This document shows positions 44,796 to 53,986 of a stretch of 64,000 nt of DNA, piece by piece. The notes beneath the pieces were generated by a model, which worked only from the letters and a program-made list of their open reading frames with translations, ran no database searches and had not been told where the DNA came from. The position numbers and the translations under genes were made by a program. The DNA is from Brevibacterium ravenspurgense (GTDB taxonomy: Bacteria > Actinomycetota > Actinomycetes > Actinomycetales > Brevibacteriaceae), in contig NZ_LQQC01000012.1 in assembly GCF_001584615.1 (NCBI RefSeq), positions 1 to 64,000 on the forward strand, written 5' to 3'. Every line of letters begins with the position of its first letter. Position 1 is the first letter of the stretch.

Positions 44796-46277
44796 ATGGA
44801 CTGGCTGTTCTCGATCGATTCGTCGTGGCCCCTGTGGCGCATTCTGCTGGTCCTCATCCCCGACCTCATCATCCGCCTGGCGGTGCTCGGCTGGGTGCCG
44901 TACAGGCGCAAACCGTCCTCAGCGCTCGGGTGGTTGCTGGCCATCTACCTCATCCCGTACATCGGCGTTGCCGTCTACCTGATGCTGGGGCGCGCCAAAT
45001 TTCCCAAGCGCAGACGCCGCCGACAGCAGACAGTGTCCGACCTCATCCGGGAAACCACCGACAATCAGGCGATCATCGGCACGGAAGAGGGCCTGCGCCG
45101 AGCGCACCTGACAGCCGCCCGGCTCAACTCTTCGCTGGGCGCACTGCCGCTGGTGTACGGCAACGAAATCGACCTCATGCCGGAAACCGGTGAGGCGATC
45201 AAGCAGATGGCCCAGGCGGTTGATGAAGCCGAAGACTACGTCCACTTCGAGTTCTACATCGTCGCCTACGACCAAACCTCCGCACCGCTGTTCGACGCTC
45301 TTCTTCGCGCCCACGAACGCGGTGTGACGGTGCGGGTGCTCATCGACCACATCGGCTCGCTCGGCTTTCCCGGCTATTCGAAGCTCGTGAAGATGCTCGA
45401 TGAATCCGGAATCGACTGGCACCGCAGCCTGCCCATCCGCCCGTGGCGAGGTGAATACCAGCGGCCCGACCTGCGCAACCACCGCAAACTGCTGGTTGTC
45501 GACGGCACGCTCGGGTTCACGGGATCGCTCAACATCATCGACCCTTCCTACAACAAGCGCTCGAATCTGCGGCGGGGCTATCAGTGGAAAGACCAGTTCA
45601 TTGCCTGCCGCGGCCCCGTGGTGCGAGAACTCGACGCAGTGTTCGGAACCGACTGGTACGCCGAAACCGGTGTCATCCTGTCCGAAGAGCTCACACTCGA
45701 ACTGCACGCGCCGGAATCCGGTGGGCTTGCCGCCCAGGTTGTGCCCAGCGGCCCGGGCTTTGAACTGGAGAACAACCTCAAGCTGTTCAACCACCTCATC
45801 TACAACGCAGCCGAACAGCTGGTCATCTGCTCGCCGTACTTTGTGCCGGACGAGTCCCTCAAACAGGCGCTCGTCTCGATTGGGCATTCCGGGGTGGACG
45901 TGCGGATCTACGTGTCTGAACAGTCCAATCACTACATTGCGCAGAAAGCGCAGGAATCCTATTACGACGAACTCATTGAGGCCGGTGTGCGGATTTTCCG
46001 CTATCCGGCGCCGACGGTTCTGCACTCGAAGTTCATCATCGTCGATGACGACATCACCGTCATCGGATCATCGAACATGGACGAGCGCTCCTTCACCATG
46101 AACATGGAGCTCTCAGTGCTCATCGTGTCGGAAGACTTCGCGTCGCGGATGTACGAACTCGAACAGGCTGAATACGCATCGACGTCGGAAGAACTTGAAC
46201 TCGAGGTGTGGCGTCAGCGTCCCCTGGGTGTTAAGTACATGGAAAACGTGTGCCGGTTGACCTCTTCGCTGCTGTAA
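44796..46277 (+). CDS. cls: Cardiolipin synthase (phospholipase D family)
   Basis: Membrane enzyme joining phosphatidylglycerol units into cardiolipin; 493 residues. Two N-terminal membrane segments (about 12-36 and 42-64) precede two PLD domains with HKD motifs: NHRKLLVVDG and LHSKFIIVDD, each followed by a G(F/S)-SN loop. GATACT lies 8 nt before the ATG and no Shine-Dalgarno is present, so the start may be leaderless. The stop is 17 bases before the next gene. Confidence 0.93.
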   Translation: MDWLFSIDSSWPLWRILLVLIPDLIIRLAVLGWVPYRRKPSSALGWLLAIYLIPYIGVAVYLMLGRAKFPKRRRRRQQTVSDLIRETTDNQAIIGTEEGLRRAHLTAARLNSSLGALPLVYGNEIDLMPETGEAIKQMAQAVDEAEDYVHFEFYIVAYDQTSAPLFDALLRAHERGVTVRVLIDHIGSLGFPGYSKLVKMLDESGIDWHRSLPIRPWRGEYQRPDLRNHRKLLVVDGTLGFTGSLNIIDPSYNKRSNLRRGYQWKDQFIACRGPVVRELDAVFGTDWYAETGVILSEELTLELHAPESGGLAAQVVPSGPGFELENNLKLFNHLIYNAAEQLVICSPYFVPDESLKQALVSIGHSGVDVRIYVSEQSNHYIAQKAQESYYDELIEAGVRIFRYPAPTVLHSKFIIVDDDITVIGSSNMDERSFTMNMELSVLIVSEDFASRMYELEQAEYASTSEELELEVWRQRPLGVKYMENVCRLTSSLL

Positions 46278-46294
46278 ACCGCTATCGTCCGAGT

Positions 46295-46831
46295 ATGGAG
46301 CTCTTCACCGGCAGCAATCCCGTTCCCACCCGTTCCGGCAGCCACCCGCGCTTTGCCGAGGCAGCTCCCGATGACTTCTTCGACCCGTCGGTGCACGGCG
46401 GGCCTTTTGAAAACGGTCCCGGGCTGGACGCTCTGCGCAAGCTCGAAGAGTGGTACGACGCCGGAGGTTCTGACACTCAGATCCTTGACCTTTTCAACGA
46501 GCTTCCCGCTGCGGGAGTGCTCGATCCCGATGTATGGTTGCGCGAACCTGTCCTGCTGAAGCAGCAGATCGAATCAGGCGAGGTCGACCGCGATGCTTTC
46601 CTGGCTGAGGCACAGACCCGCACCGCGGTGGGACTGGGCCAGTTCAAAATCCGCGGCGGCATGACCACTGACGCGCTCGCCCTGGCGAAGTCCGGGGTGG
46701 GGGCGCAGCTGGTGATCGCCATGGTCGATGCTGCTGATCCGGGCACCGGCGAAAACCTCGATCCCGCCCTCATTTCGACTCTCGGCTCGGTGAACACGGT
46801 GGTTCAGGCTGCCGAGCACCTCGAAGACTGA
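46295..46831 (+). CDS. Hypothetical protein
   Basis: 178-residue soluble acidic protein that I do not recognise. No signal peptide, membrane segment or metal motif is evident. The N-terminus is Pro/Phe/Asp-rich (SHPRFAEAAPDDFFDPSVHGGP); the rest looks alpha-helical, with LDALRKLEEWYDAGG and a C-terminal half rich in Ala/Thr/Gly (GGMTTDALALAKSGVGAQLV). ATG 46295 has TATCGT 6 nt upstream and no Shine-Dalgarno. It follows cls by 17 bases. Codon use looks like that of its neighbours. Confidence 0.75.
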   Translation: MELFTGSNPVPTRSGSHPRFAEAAPDDFFDPSVHGGPFENGPGLDALRKLEEWYDAGGSDTQILDLFNELPAAGVLDPDVWLREPVLLKQQIESGEVDRDAFLAEAQTRTAVGLGQFKIRGGMTTDALALAKSGVGAQLVIAMVDAADPGTGENLDPALISTLGSVNTVVQAAEHLED

Positions 46832-46883
46832 CGAGGCGCCGCTCGCCTGGGCTGGACTGCTCGGCTGCGTTCGGGCACAGAAA

Positions 46884-46924
46884 AGCGGGCCGGAGGCGGC
46901 CGATGGTCGCACTCCGCACCCGCT
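46884..46924 (-). terminator. Terminator after the YtxH-like gene
   Basis: On the minus strand, AGCGGGTGCGGAG folds onto CCTCCGGCCCGCT (imperfect) and is followed by TTTTCT. It may also stop the plus-strand unit ending at 46831. Confidence 0.6.
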
Positions 46925-46935
46925 GGGGGAGAGGG

Positions 46936-47178
46936 TCAGCTGTTGCGGACTTTCTCAACGCCTTCGCGTACGGATTCCTGAATCTTTTCGGCAACTTCCG
47001 GGCCCTGTTCGCGGACCGTTTCCGTGACCTGCTGAACGCCTGCCTGAACGTCGGGGCTGTTCCACACCTTTTCGGCTTCGGACTTGAGCTTGTCGTAGGT
47101 CTGGCGTCCGCTGCGGGAACCGAGAACGAATCCGACAGCCAGGCCGGCCAGAAGTACGTAGCGCTTCTTCATTTTCAC
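46936..47178 (-). CDS. YtxH-like small membrane protein
   Basis: 80 residues: MKMKKRYVLLAGLAVGFVLGSRSGRQTYDKL gives one short N-terminal membrane segment ending in the GSRSGR turn typical of YtxH-type proteins. A charged amphipathic helix with repeated Val/Glu spacing follows. AAGGAG lies 6-7 nt before the ATG. Role unknown; similar proteins are linked to stress. Confidence 0.8.
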   Translation of the reverse strand: MKMKKRYVLLAGLAVGFVLGSRSGRQTYDKLKSEAEKVWNSPDVQAGVQQVTETVREQGPEVAEKIQESVREGVEKVRNS

Positions 47179-47234
47179 TCCTTAGTGGTGGGTGATCACT
47201 TCCAGTCTACGGCAGAAACCGGCCGCCGCCAGGG

Positions 47235-48332
47235 CTAATCTCGGCTTCGCCCAGAGCCGAAGCGCAAGCGCAGCTTCTTGAGCCTGCGCAGAGTTGGATC
47301 AGCCAGGAACGACGCGTATTCGACTTTGCCCACGGTCCTGCCTTCAGAGCGGCGCAGCTGTGCGCCCAGGTAGGACAGCATGAATTCACGCCGCTCCACT
47401 CCGATGATCCTGCCGGTAGCCTTCGGCGGCAGGAGGATGTCAGATTCGGCGGGAATTCCCGACTGCAGGCGACGAGCCCGCAGCATCTCGCAGTCGAATT
47501 GGATTCCGAAGACAAGCGCCAGGTTCGTCAGCCACAGCCACGTGAGCAGCACAAACGGAATCGAAAGCGCGCCGTAGGCCGATGCGAAGCCGACAGTGAT
47601 GACGAAGAAGTACACACCCGCGGTCAGCAGAAGCCAGGCGACAAGAGCCACACCGGCGCCGACCGTGAGGGGATTGCGCTGCGGCCGCTTCACATTGGAC
47701 GTCCACGCGCCGAGCACCGCGATCGTGAAGAACATGAACAGGACGATCAGCGGAAACCGGGCGATCTTCCACGCAAGAAGCGCAGAATCGGGCGGGTTGA
47801 AGAACTCAAGCCAGTCCGTCCGGCCCGTCAGCAGACCGAAAATCGCGATGATGAGCGGAATCAGCAACAGGGTCACCAGGAACGACTGGAACCGCAGCAC
47901 CCACCAGGTGCGGCCCTCGGCCACCTCGAACACCTCGTTGACCATGAGCCCGAAAGTGCGCACATAGCGGCCAGCCGACCACAGGGACAGAATGATGCCG
48001 CCGATGAACACCGGAAGGTTCGCCGACGACCGCGCCATCGACATGAGCGGATCGTACAGACTCTGCAGACGCGACCAGCCGGTCACCTGCTCGAACACAT
48101 TGAGGATCGCCTCGACAGTCGTCGGGCCCTGACCGAACACCGTCAGCATGGAAATCCCGGCACCGAGGGCCGGGATGACAGACAGAAGGAAGTAGTAGGA
48201 GAGGGTAGCCGCCGAATCCATCCGCCGATCGTCGCTGAAGCGCTGGATTGTCCGCGCCCAGGCGTAGGCCCACGAGGTGCGGGTCAGCTTCGCCTTTTGT
48301 CGGTGGGGAAACAGATCACTGCGGTCAGACAC
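47235..48332 (-). CDS. YihY/virulence factor BrkB family membrane protein
   Basis: 365-residue inner-membrane protein with about six hydrophobic helices (for example LSYYFLLSVIPALGAGISML and FVLLTWLWLTNLALVFGIQF) and the family pattern of small residues in helix 1. Its transport or other function is not established. The open frame begins at GTG 48341, but that codon lies in the -10; GTG 48332, 7 nt after TAGAGT, fits a leaderless start better. The C-terminal tail is basic. Confidence 0.85.
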   Translation of the reverse strand: MSDRSDLFPHRQKAKLTRTSWAYAWARTIQRFSDDRRMDSAATLSYYFLLSVIPALGAGISMLTVFGQGPTTVEAILNVFEQVTGWSRLQSLYDPLMSMARSSANLPVFIGGIILSLWSAGRYVRTFGLMVNEVFEVAEGRTWWVLRFQSFLVTLLLIPLIIAIFGLLTGRTDWLEFFNPPDSALLAWKIARFPLIVLFMFFTIAVLGAWTSNVKRPQRNPLTVGAGVALVAWLLLTAGVYFFVITVGFASAYGALSIPFVLLTWLWLTNLALVFGIQFDCEMLRARRLQSGIPAESDILLPPKATGRIIGVERREFMLSYLGAQLRRSEGRTVGKVEYASFLADPTLRRLKKLRLRFGSGRSRD

Positions 48333-48375
48333 ACGCCCCACTCTACCCGCGCCCCCGGCGCGGGGGCAGAAACGG

Positions 48376-48413
48376 CGACGGGCGCCTCGTCAGAGAAGAC
48401 GAGGCGCCCGTCG
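48376..48413 (-). terminator. Terminator after etfA
   Basis: Perfect 16-bp stem CGACGGGCGCCTCGTC / GACGAGGCGCCCGTCG (48376-48391 with 48398-48413), six-base loop; CCGTTTC follows on the minus strand. Confidence 0.8.
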
Positions 48414-48429
48414 GCGAGGATCAGTCACA

Positions 48430-49380
48430 TCACTTGCGTGCGTTCACTGCTTCCGTAGCCTGCGGCAGAACGGTGAAGAGGTCACCGACAACGCCGTAGT
48501 CCGACAGTTCGAAGATGGGAGCTTCGTCGTCCTTGTTGATGGCGACGATGTTCTTCGAGGTCTGCATACCTGCGCGGTGCTGAATAGCACCGGAAATGCC
48601 GGCTGCCACGTACAGCTGCGGGGAGACGACCTTACCGGTCTGACCCACCTGCGAGGAGTGCGGGTACCAGCCGGCGTCAACAGCGGCGCGCGAAGCACCG
48701 ACGGCCGCGCCGATGGCGTCAGCGAACTGTTCGACCGGACCGAAGTCACCACCGGTGCCGCGGCCACCCGAAACAACAGCTGCTGCTTCGGTCAGGCTGG
48801 GACGGCCGGAGGCTGCCTTTTCTTCGACAGCGGTGATCTTGGCGGTCTTGGCAGCGTCCGAGGCGGCGAAGTCAACAGCTTCAACCGCACCCGCGCCGGC
48901 AGCTTCAACAGCTTCGACCGAGTTGGGCTTGAGCAGGATGTGCGGAACACCCTTGATGACCTTCGACTTGACGGTGTAGGCACCGGCGAACACCGACTGG
49001 GTGGCCTGGCCTTCACCATCGAGGTCCGAAGCGTAGGCCATGACACCGGAGCCGGTCTTCGCAGCCGAACGGGCCAGGACTTCCGTGTTGTCGGTCGAAG
49101 CCGAAGCGAGAACGGCAGCCGGCTGACGCGACTCGACGAGCGAAGCGACGAGCTCACCCTGCGGGGCGATGAGGTATTCGGTCAGCGAAGCGTCAGATGC
49201 GACGAGGACCTTCGCTGCGCCGTACTTGCCGAGGTCAGCGGCAGCGGTCTGGGCGTCAGCGTCCGAGCCGACGAAAACGGCGACGGGCTCGCCCAGCTGA
49301 GCTGCTGCGGTGAGGAGTTCGAACGTGGACTTCTGAACGGTTCCGCCCACGTGGTCAACGAGTACGAGTACTTCAGACAT
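48430..49380 (-). CDS. etfA: Electron transfer flavoprotein, alpha subunit
   Basis: FAD-binding partner of EtfB that passes electrons from acyl-CoA and other dehydrogenases to ETF:quinone oxidoreductase. It has 316 residues; the C-terminal FAD domain shows SGGRGTGGDFGPVEQFADAI, PHSSQVGQTGKVVSPQLYVA, GISGAIQHRAGM and VAINKDDEAPIFELSDYGVV. AAGGAAG precedes the ATG. It lies 33 bases after etfB and ends at a strong terminator. Confidence 0.95.
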   Translation of the reverse strand: MSEVLVLVDHVGGTVQKSTFELLTAAAQLGEPVAVFVGSDADAQTAAADLGKYGAAKVLVASDASLTEYLIAPQGELVASLVESRQPAAVLASASTDNTEVLARSAAKTGSGVMAYASDLDGEGQATQSVFAGAYTVKSKVIKGVPHILLKPNSVEAVEAAGAGAVEAVDFAASDAAKTAKITAVEEKAASGRPSLTEAAAVVSGGRGTGGDFGPVEQFADAIGAAVGASRAAVDAGWYPHSSQVGQTGKVVSPQLYVAAGISGAIQHRAGMQTSKNIVAINKDDEAPIFELSDYGVVGDLFTVLPQATEAVNARK

Positions 49381-49413
49381 AAATCTTCCTTAGAGATTCG
49401 GTATGGGCAGGGA

Positions 49414-50205
49414 TCAGACGAGCTTCTTCGAGGCGAGCCACTCGACGAGCTGGTTTCCGCCTTCGCCTTCGTCGGTGACGATTTCGCCGGCCTGGCGCGG
49501 CGGAGCGGCAGCGATCTCAACAACTTCGGTGTAGGAGCCGGCAGCGCCGACTTCGCCTTCGTCGAGGCCGAGTTCGGAGAGATCGTACTCTTCCAGCGGC
49601 TTCTTCTTGGCGGCCATGATGCCCTTGAAGGACGGGTAGCGCGGGTCGTTGGTCTGGTCGGTGACCGAAACCAGAGCCGGCAGCTGCACTTCGATGGTGC
49701 GCGATGAGGAGTCGCCGTCACGGCGGGCCTTGATGGTCTGGCCGTCGAGCTCAGCGGCCGAAACGACCGTGGCGGCGGGCAAGCCGAGCAGTTCGGCAAC
49801 CTGGGTCGGAACAACCGAGGTGTTGCCGTCGGTCGATGCGAAGCCGGTGAGGATCAGGTCGACCGGACCCTCTTCTTCTTCGACCTTCTTGACTGCGGCG
49901 GCGAGAACCTTCGCGGTGGCCAGAGCGTCCGAGCCTGCGATGGCGTCGTCGACAATGTGAACACCGGAGTCTGCACCCATCTGGAGGGCCTTGCGGACAG
50001 CGTCGACAGCGTCGTCCGGACCGACGGTCAGGGCGATGACTTCGGCATCGTCTGCTTCTTCGGCGAGGGTCAGTGCGAGTTCGACGGGGTATTCGTCGAG
50101 CTCCGACAGCAGGCCGTCGCTTTCGCGGTCGACGGTGTTGTCATCGAGGAATTCGGGATCGCCGGCGGCGTCCGGAACGTACTTCACAAAAGTAACAATC
50201 CGCAT
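49414..50205 (-). CDS. etfB: Electron transfer flavoprotein, beta subunit
   Basis: AMP-binding ETF subunit, 263 residues, starting MRIVTFVKYVPDA. It carries the family segments ALTVGPDDAVDAVRKALQMGAD, GFASTDGNTSVVPTQVAELLGLP and VTDQTNDPRYPSFKGIMAAKKKP. I use ATG 50205 with AAGGAT upstream; the upstream open frame is unlikely. First gene of etfBA. The gap to the thiolase gene (50206-50373) holds the promoter region; an ACGATCG word there overlaps a possible -10. Confidence 0.95.
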   Translation of the reverse strand: MRIVTFVKYVPDAAGDPEFLDDNTVDRESDGLLSELDEYPVELALTLAEEADDAEVIALTVGPDDAVDAVRKALQMGADSGVHIVDDAIAGSDALATAKVLAAAVKKVEEEEGPVDLILTGFASTDGNTSVVPTQVAELLGLPAATVVSAAELDGQTIKARRDGDSSSRTIEVQLPALVSVTDQTNDPRYPSFKGIMAAKKKPLEEYDLSELGLDEGEVGAAGSYTEVVEIAAAPPRQAGEIVTDEGEGGNQLVEWLASKKLV

Positions 50206-50373
50206 GGGGTTGTCATCCTTCCTGAGGATTCGCGGTTTCCCGCGATCTTCGGTTGTTCGAAGGTGCTGTTCTTCGATCGTATCAATCAAAAAACAAGGTT
50301 TTTCTTACCGTTTTCTCTGGTTTGGCTGCGCCGAGATCCTGTGGCGTGTTCCACATGGTCCCCGGCTGCCGCC

Positions 50374-51618
50374 TCAGATCCGCTCAAACACAGCGGCCAG
50401 TCCCTGTCCGCCGCCGATGCACATGGTTTCGAGCCCGTACTGGGCGTCGCGACGGTGCATTTCGTGCGCCAGGGTTGCTAGAATCCGCCCTCCTGTCGCA
50501 CCGACCGGGTGGCCGAGCGAAATTCCGGATCCGTTGACGTTCATGCGTGAGAAGTCGCTGGATTCGGGTATTTCGCCGTCTGCGGGGAACTCTCCAAAGC
50601 CCCACTCGCGGGTGACCGCGAGTGCCTGGGCGGCGAAGGCCTCGTTGAGTTCTATGAGGTCGATATCGGCAAGTCTGAGGTCGGCCCGCTCGAGGGCCGA
50701 GGCTGTTGCGGAGACGGGGCCGATGCCCATCCGGGTGGGGTCAACCCCGGCCTGCGCCCACGACACCAGGCGCACCATGGGGGTCAGGCCGAGTTCGTGT
50801 GCCCTGTCCAGGGTGGTGACGATGCAAGCTGCCGCACCGTCGTTCTGGCCGGACGCGTTGCCGGCGGTCACGGTCGCGTTCGGGTCCTGCCTGCCCATGA
50901 TGGGACGCAGTTTTCCGAGTTTTTCTGCCGAGGTGCCGGGCCGGATGTGTTCGTCGGCCGTCACCTGATATTCGGGGGTCTTGCGGTCAGCCGGGATTGT
51001 GATCGGCACGATTTCGTCGGCAAAGCGCCCGCCCTCAACGGCGGCTGCTGCCCGGCGGTGGGATTCGACGGCCAGGACGTCCTGTTCTTCCCTGCCGATG
51101 CCGTAGTCGGCGCGGAGGTTTTCGGCGGTTTCGATCATGCCGCCGGGAACGGGGTGGTTTTTGCCGCCGGCGGTGGTGCGGCCGCGCGTGAGTCCGTCCT
51201 TGAGGTTGATGCCGGGGGCCTTCACGCCGAAGCGGATCTCTTCCGTGTAGAACGGTGCGCGGCTCATGGATTCAGCGCCGCCGGCGATGACGACCGTGGC
51301 TGCTCCCGTGGCGATTTCGCCGGCCGCCAGGAGAACCGAGTAGAGCCCGGAACCGCAGCGGCGGTCAACCTGCGAACCGCCGGCGTTCAGCGGCAGTCCC
51401 GCGTTGAGTGCTGCCACGCGGCCGAGCGCGGGGGCTTCCGTCGTGGGATAGCAATTGCCGAGGATGACGTCGTCGACGGCGTCACCGGGCAGACCGGAAG
51501 TCTTCATGAGTCCCGCGATGACCTCAGAGGCGAGGTCTTCGACGGGCACGTCCCTGAACTGCCCGCCGAAAGCACCGACCGCGGAGCGGACGGGTGAGCA
51601 GATCACGATGTCGGTCAA
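50374..51618 (-). CDS. Acetyl-CoA C-acyltransferase (thiolase)
   Basis: Thiolase of 414 residues for beta-oxidation or acetoacetyl-CoA turnover. The acyl-accepting cysteine lies in DRRCGSGLYSV (about 89), the histidine in GHPVGATGGRI and the second cysteine in ETMCIGGGQGLAA. Start taken as TTG at 51618 with AGGGGA about 5 nt upstream; an in-frame ATG 39 bases earlier is an alternative. It lies upstream of etfBA on the same strand with its own promoter region. A dyad operator candidate stands before it. Confidence 0.92.
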   Translation of the reverse strand: MTDIVICSPVRSAVGAFGGQFRDVPVEDLASEVIAGLMKTSGLPGDAVDDVILGNCYPTTEAPALGRVAALNAGLPLNAGGSQVDRRCGSGLYSVLLAAGEIATGAATVVIAGGAESMSRAPFYTEEIRFGVKAPGINLKDGLTRGRTTAGGKNHPVPGGMIETAENLRADYGIGREEQDVLAVESHRRAAAAVEGGRFADEIVPITIPADRKTPEYQVTADEHIRPGTSAEKLGKLRPIMGRQDPNATVTAGNASGQNDGAAACIVTTLDRAHELGLTPMVRLVSWAQAGVDPTRMGIGPVSATASALERADLRLADIDLIELNEAFAAQALAVTREWGFGEFPADGEIPESSDFSRMNVNGSGISLGHPVGATGGRILATLAHEMHRRDAQYGLETMCIGGGQGLAAVFERI

Positions 51619-51690
51619 TGAATCCCCTTGGGTTCTGTTCTGTGTCGCTCCCCACAATAGAGGGCTGGGGCACTCTGCGCGACACCGGGT

Positions 51691-51704
51691 AGAACGATCG
51701 TTTG
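51691..51704. promoter_or_regulatory. Operator-like dyad AACGATCGTT
   Basis: A perfect 10-bp palindrome, AACGATCGTT, at 51693-51702 lies about 75 bases before the thiolase start and between divergent units. With its flanks (51691-51704) it fits the pattern CNAACGNNCGTTNG, which I recall for the TetR-type phenylacetyl-CoA regulator PaaR, except at the first base. A TetR acyl-CoA sensor is the likeliest reader. The rest of the gap (51619-51869) shows no gene. Confidence 0.5.
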
Positions 51705-51869
51705 AAATTCTGCGGCAACGTTATAAGCGCACCCCGCCTGATCTGCGGGTTTGCTGTTGTCTCCGTTGTGTATCGAATGCCAAGAATCTTTCGCAGAGCT
51801 GTTCCGCTCGGCCAGATTGTCTGAGAGGATGACTCAAGTTTCCGTTGACCGCAATGAAGGGGTCTGCGC

Positions 51870-52463
51870 ATGCAACAGCTGTCAAAGCTGCTCGGCAGAG
51901 TGCTGAGTGTCATCACTGCGCTCGTCATCATCGTCATGATGCTGCACGTCGTCATCAACGCGCTTTCGCGCTTTTTCTTCTCCACACCCATCTACGGCAC
52001 AAACGAGATCGCGGGATTCTGGTATCTGCCGATCATTGCCCTTCTGGGCATACCGGTCGCTCAACTGCAGCGCGAGCACATTGTCGTGGCACTTCTGCTG
52101 GACCGCATGAGTGCTCGTGCCGCCGGCTGGTGCATGCTCTTGGCGAGTCTGGCCACAGCGGCAGTGTGTGCGGGCTTTGCGTGGTTCGGCCTGCACCGCG
52201 CGGTCGAGCAGATGGAGCTCGGGGCGACAGCCGGGGTGACCACGATCATTACGTGGCCGGTGTTCTTCCTCCTGCCCGTTGTGTTCGGACTGATGACGCT
52301 CATCTGCGTCCTTGAGGCCATTACCTATTTCCGCGCCGTGCTGTCAGACGAACCTGAACAGATCTACGTGTCGGAAGTCGAAAAGGAAATCGCGGAAGTC
52401 GAAGAGAACACCGCGCCCGGCGGCGGCGAAACCGAGCCGCGCAGCACGGAGGTTCGGTCATGA
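51870..52463 (+). CDS. TRAP transporter small permease (DctQ type)
   Basis: Small membrane subunit of a tripartite ATP-independent periplasmic-type transporter; 197 residues with four hydrophobic helices (about 12-34, 50-64, 88-110, 128-150) and the family segment GTNEIAGFWYLPIIALLGIPVA. The C-terminal 45 residues are acidic and probably cytoplasmic. GAAGGGG precedes the ATG. It overlaps the large permease gene by 4 nt. Confidence 0.88.
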   Translation: MQQLSKLLGRVLSVITALVIIVMMLHVVINALSRFFFSTPIYGTNEIAGFWYLPIIALLGIPVAQLQREHIVVALLLDRMSARAAGWCMLLASLATAAVCAGFAWFGLHRAVEQMELGATAGVTTIITWPVFFLLPVVFGLMTLICVLEAITYFRAVLSDEPEQIYVSEVEKEIAEVEENTAPGGGETEPRSTEVRS

Positions 52464-53986
52464 CCATGACAACACCCCTGCCCGAAAAAGCCGGCCGACC
52501 GCGCATCAGCGCCGGTCCCGGCACCTCGTTCCTTCCGCGCAACACGCGCTTCAGGCCGCGCAGCATGGGAGTCATGCTCGTCGGCACGGCGCTGCTGATA
52601 GGCACGATCGTCGGCTTCTTCCTGTCGCCGACCGCGCCGATTGCCGGCGCGTGGTGCATCGGAATGATGCTGGTGCTCATGTTCCTCGGGGTTCCCGTGG
52701 CAGCAGCGCTCGCCATCCCATCGATCATCGGCGTCTACGGTCTTTCCGGGATTCCCGCGACCGTCAACATCCTCGCCACGACGCCGTATACGGCCACCGC
52801 GAAGTGGACCTATTCGGTGTTGCCGCTGTTCATCTTCATGGGCATGCTCCTATCGCAGTCGGGGCTGACGCAGAAGATCTACCGGGCCACCGACCGCTGG
52901 TTCTCGTGGCTGCCCGGTGGTCTGGCAATCGGCACAACCGCGGCCGGTGCCGGACTGTCGTCAGTGTCGGGCTCGACAATCGGCATGACCTATGCCCTGG
53001 GGCGGGCCGCGATTCCGGAAATGCTTCGTGCAGGCTACGACAAGCGGGTAGCGCTCGGTTCGGTCATCGTTGCGGGTCTGCCCGGCAACCTCATTCCGCC
53101 GTCCATTCTTCTGGTGGTCTACGCCGGCATCGCCTCGGTGCCGGTGGGTCCACAGCTGGTGGCCGGTGCGGTGCCCGGTCTGCTGGTCGCGGTGTTCGTC
53201 GCGCTGTTCATCCTTCTGCTCGGCATCGTGTCGCCAAAGCTCGTGGGCAGGGGTGGCAATCGTGGTCCCTCCGCCACATGGGCGCAGAGGCTCAGTTCAC
53301 TCGGTGAAGTGTGGGGCTTCCCCGTCATCCTCGTGGTCCTGTTCGGCGGAATGTTCTCAGGTGCTTTCACCCCGACGGAAGCCGGTGCAGCAGCGGCACT
53401 CACGGCTCTCATCCTCACCCTCATCGAACAGCGCGGAAACAAGCCTTTTGCCTGTGTGGCCCGCGCGGCACTTGCCACGGTCAGCGCCTCCGCCGCGATC
53501 TTCTTCATCATGATCGGGGCGGAAATGCTCACCCGCCTGCTGGCGATTACGGGCCTGGCGGAGATCCTCACCGGCTTCGTCACCGGTCTGGGACTGTCGC
53601 GCGTGGGCTTCCTCGTGGTTCTCATCGGGGTCTACCTGGTGATGGGCATGTTCTTCGACACCCTGGCGATGATGCTGCTGACCGTGCCGATCCTGCTTCC
53701 GGCTGTTGAGGCGATGGGCGTGAACGCGCTGTGGTTCGGGGTGTTCGTGGTGCTGCTCGGTGAAATCGGCATGATCACCCCTCCGGTGGGCATCCTGTCC
53801 TACATCGTGCACACGATTGCGAAGAAACCGGACGTCAACCTCGGCACTGAGATCAGTCTGGGCGATGTTTTCCGGTCGCTCGTGTGGTTCCTGCCGATCC
53901 CGTTGCTGTTCTTGGTTTTCATGATCGCGTTTCCGCAGGTCGCTGAATGGCTGCCCGGCCTGCTTGAGTCCGCAGGAGGACGATGA
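52460..53986 (+). CDS. TRAP transporter large permease (DctM type)
   Basis: Main transport subunit, 508 residues and about 12-13 membrane helices, coupling uptake of an organic acid to a Na+ or H+ gradient. About 40 cytoplasmic residues precede helix 1. Typical segments are LPLFIFMGMLLSQSGL, GTTAAGAGLSSVSGSTIG, AGLPGNLIPPSILLVVYAG, FTPTEAGAAAAL and GEIGMITPPVG near the end. Start overlaps the small-subunit stop by 4 nt and its stop overlaps the binding-protein start by 4 nt. Confidence 0.92.
   Translation: MTMTTPLPEKAGRPRISAGPGTSFLPRNTRFRPRSMGVMLVGTALLIGTIVGFFLSPTAPIAGAWCIGMMLVLMFLGVPVAAALAIPSIIGVYGLSGIPATVNILATTPYTATAKWTYSVLPLFIFMGMLLSQSGLTQKIYRATDRWFSWLPGGLAIGTTAAGAGLSSVSGSTIGMTYALGRAAIPEMLRAGYDKRVALGSVIVAGLPGNLIPPSILLVVYAGIASVPVGPQLVAGAVPGLLVAVFVALFILLLGIVSPKLVGRGGNRGPSATWAQRLSSLGEVWGFPVILVVLFGGMFSGAFTPTEAGAAAALTALILTLIEQRGNKPFACVARAALATVSASAAIFFIMIGAEMLTRLLAITGLAEILTGFVTGLGLSRVGFLVVLIGVYLVMGMFFDTLAMMLLTVPILLPAVEAMGVNALWFGVFVVLLGEIGMITPPVGILSYIVHTIAKKPDVNLGTEISLGDVFRSLVWFLPIPLLFLVFMIAFPQVAEWLPGLLESAGGR

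Noticed and set aside
47499-49707. Long plus-strand frames antisense to brkB, etfA and etfB
   Set aside because: Composition artefacts opposite well-supported genes; no start signals.
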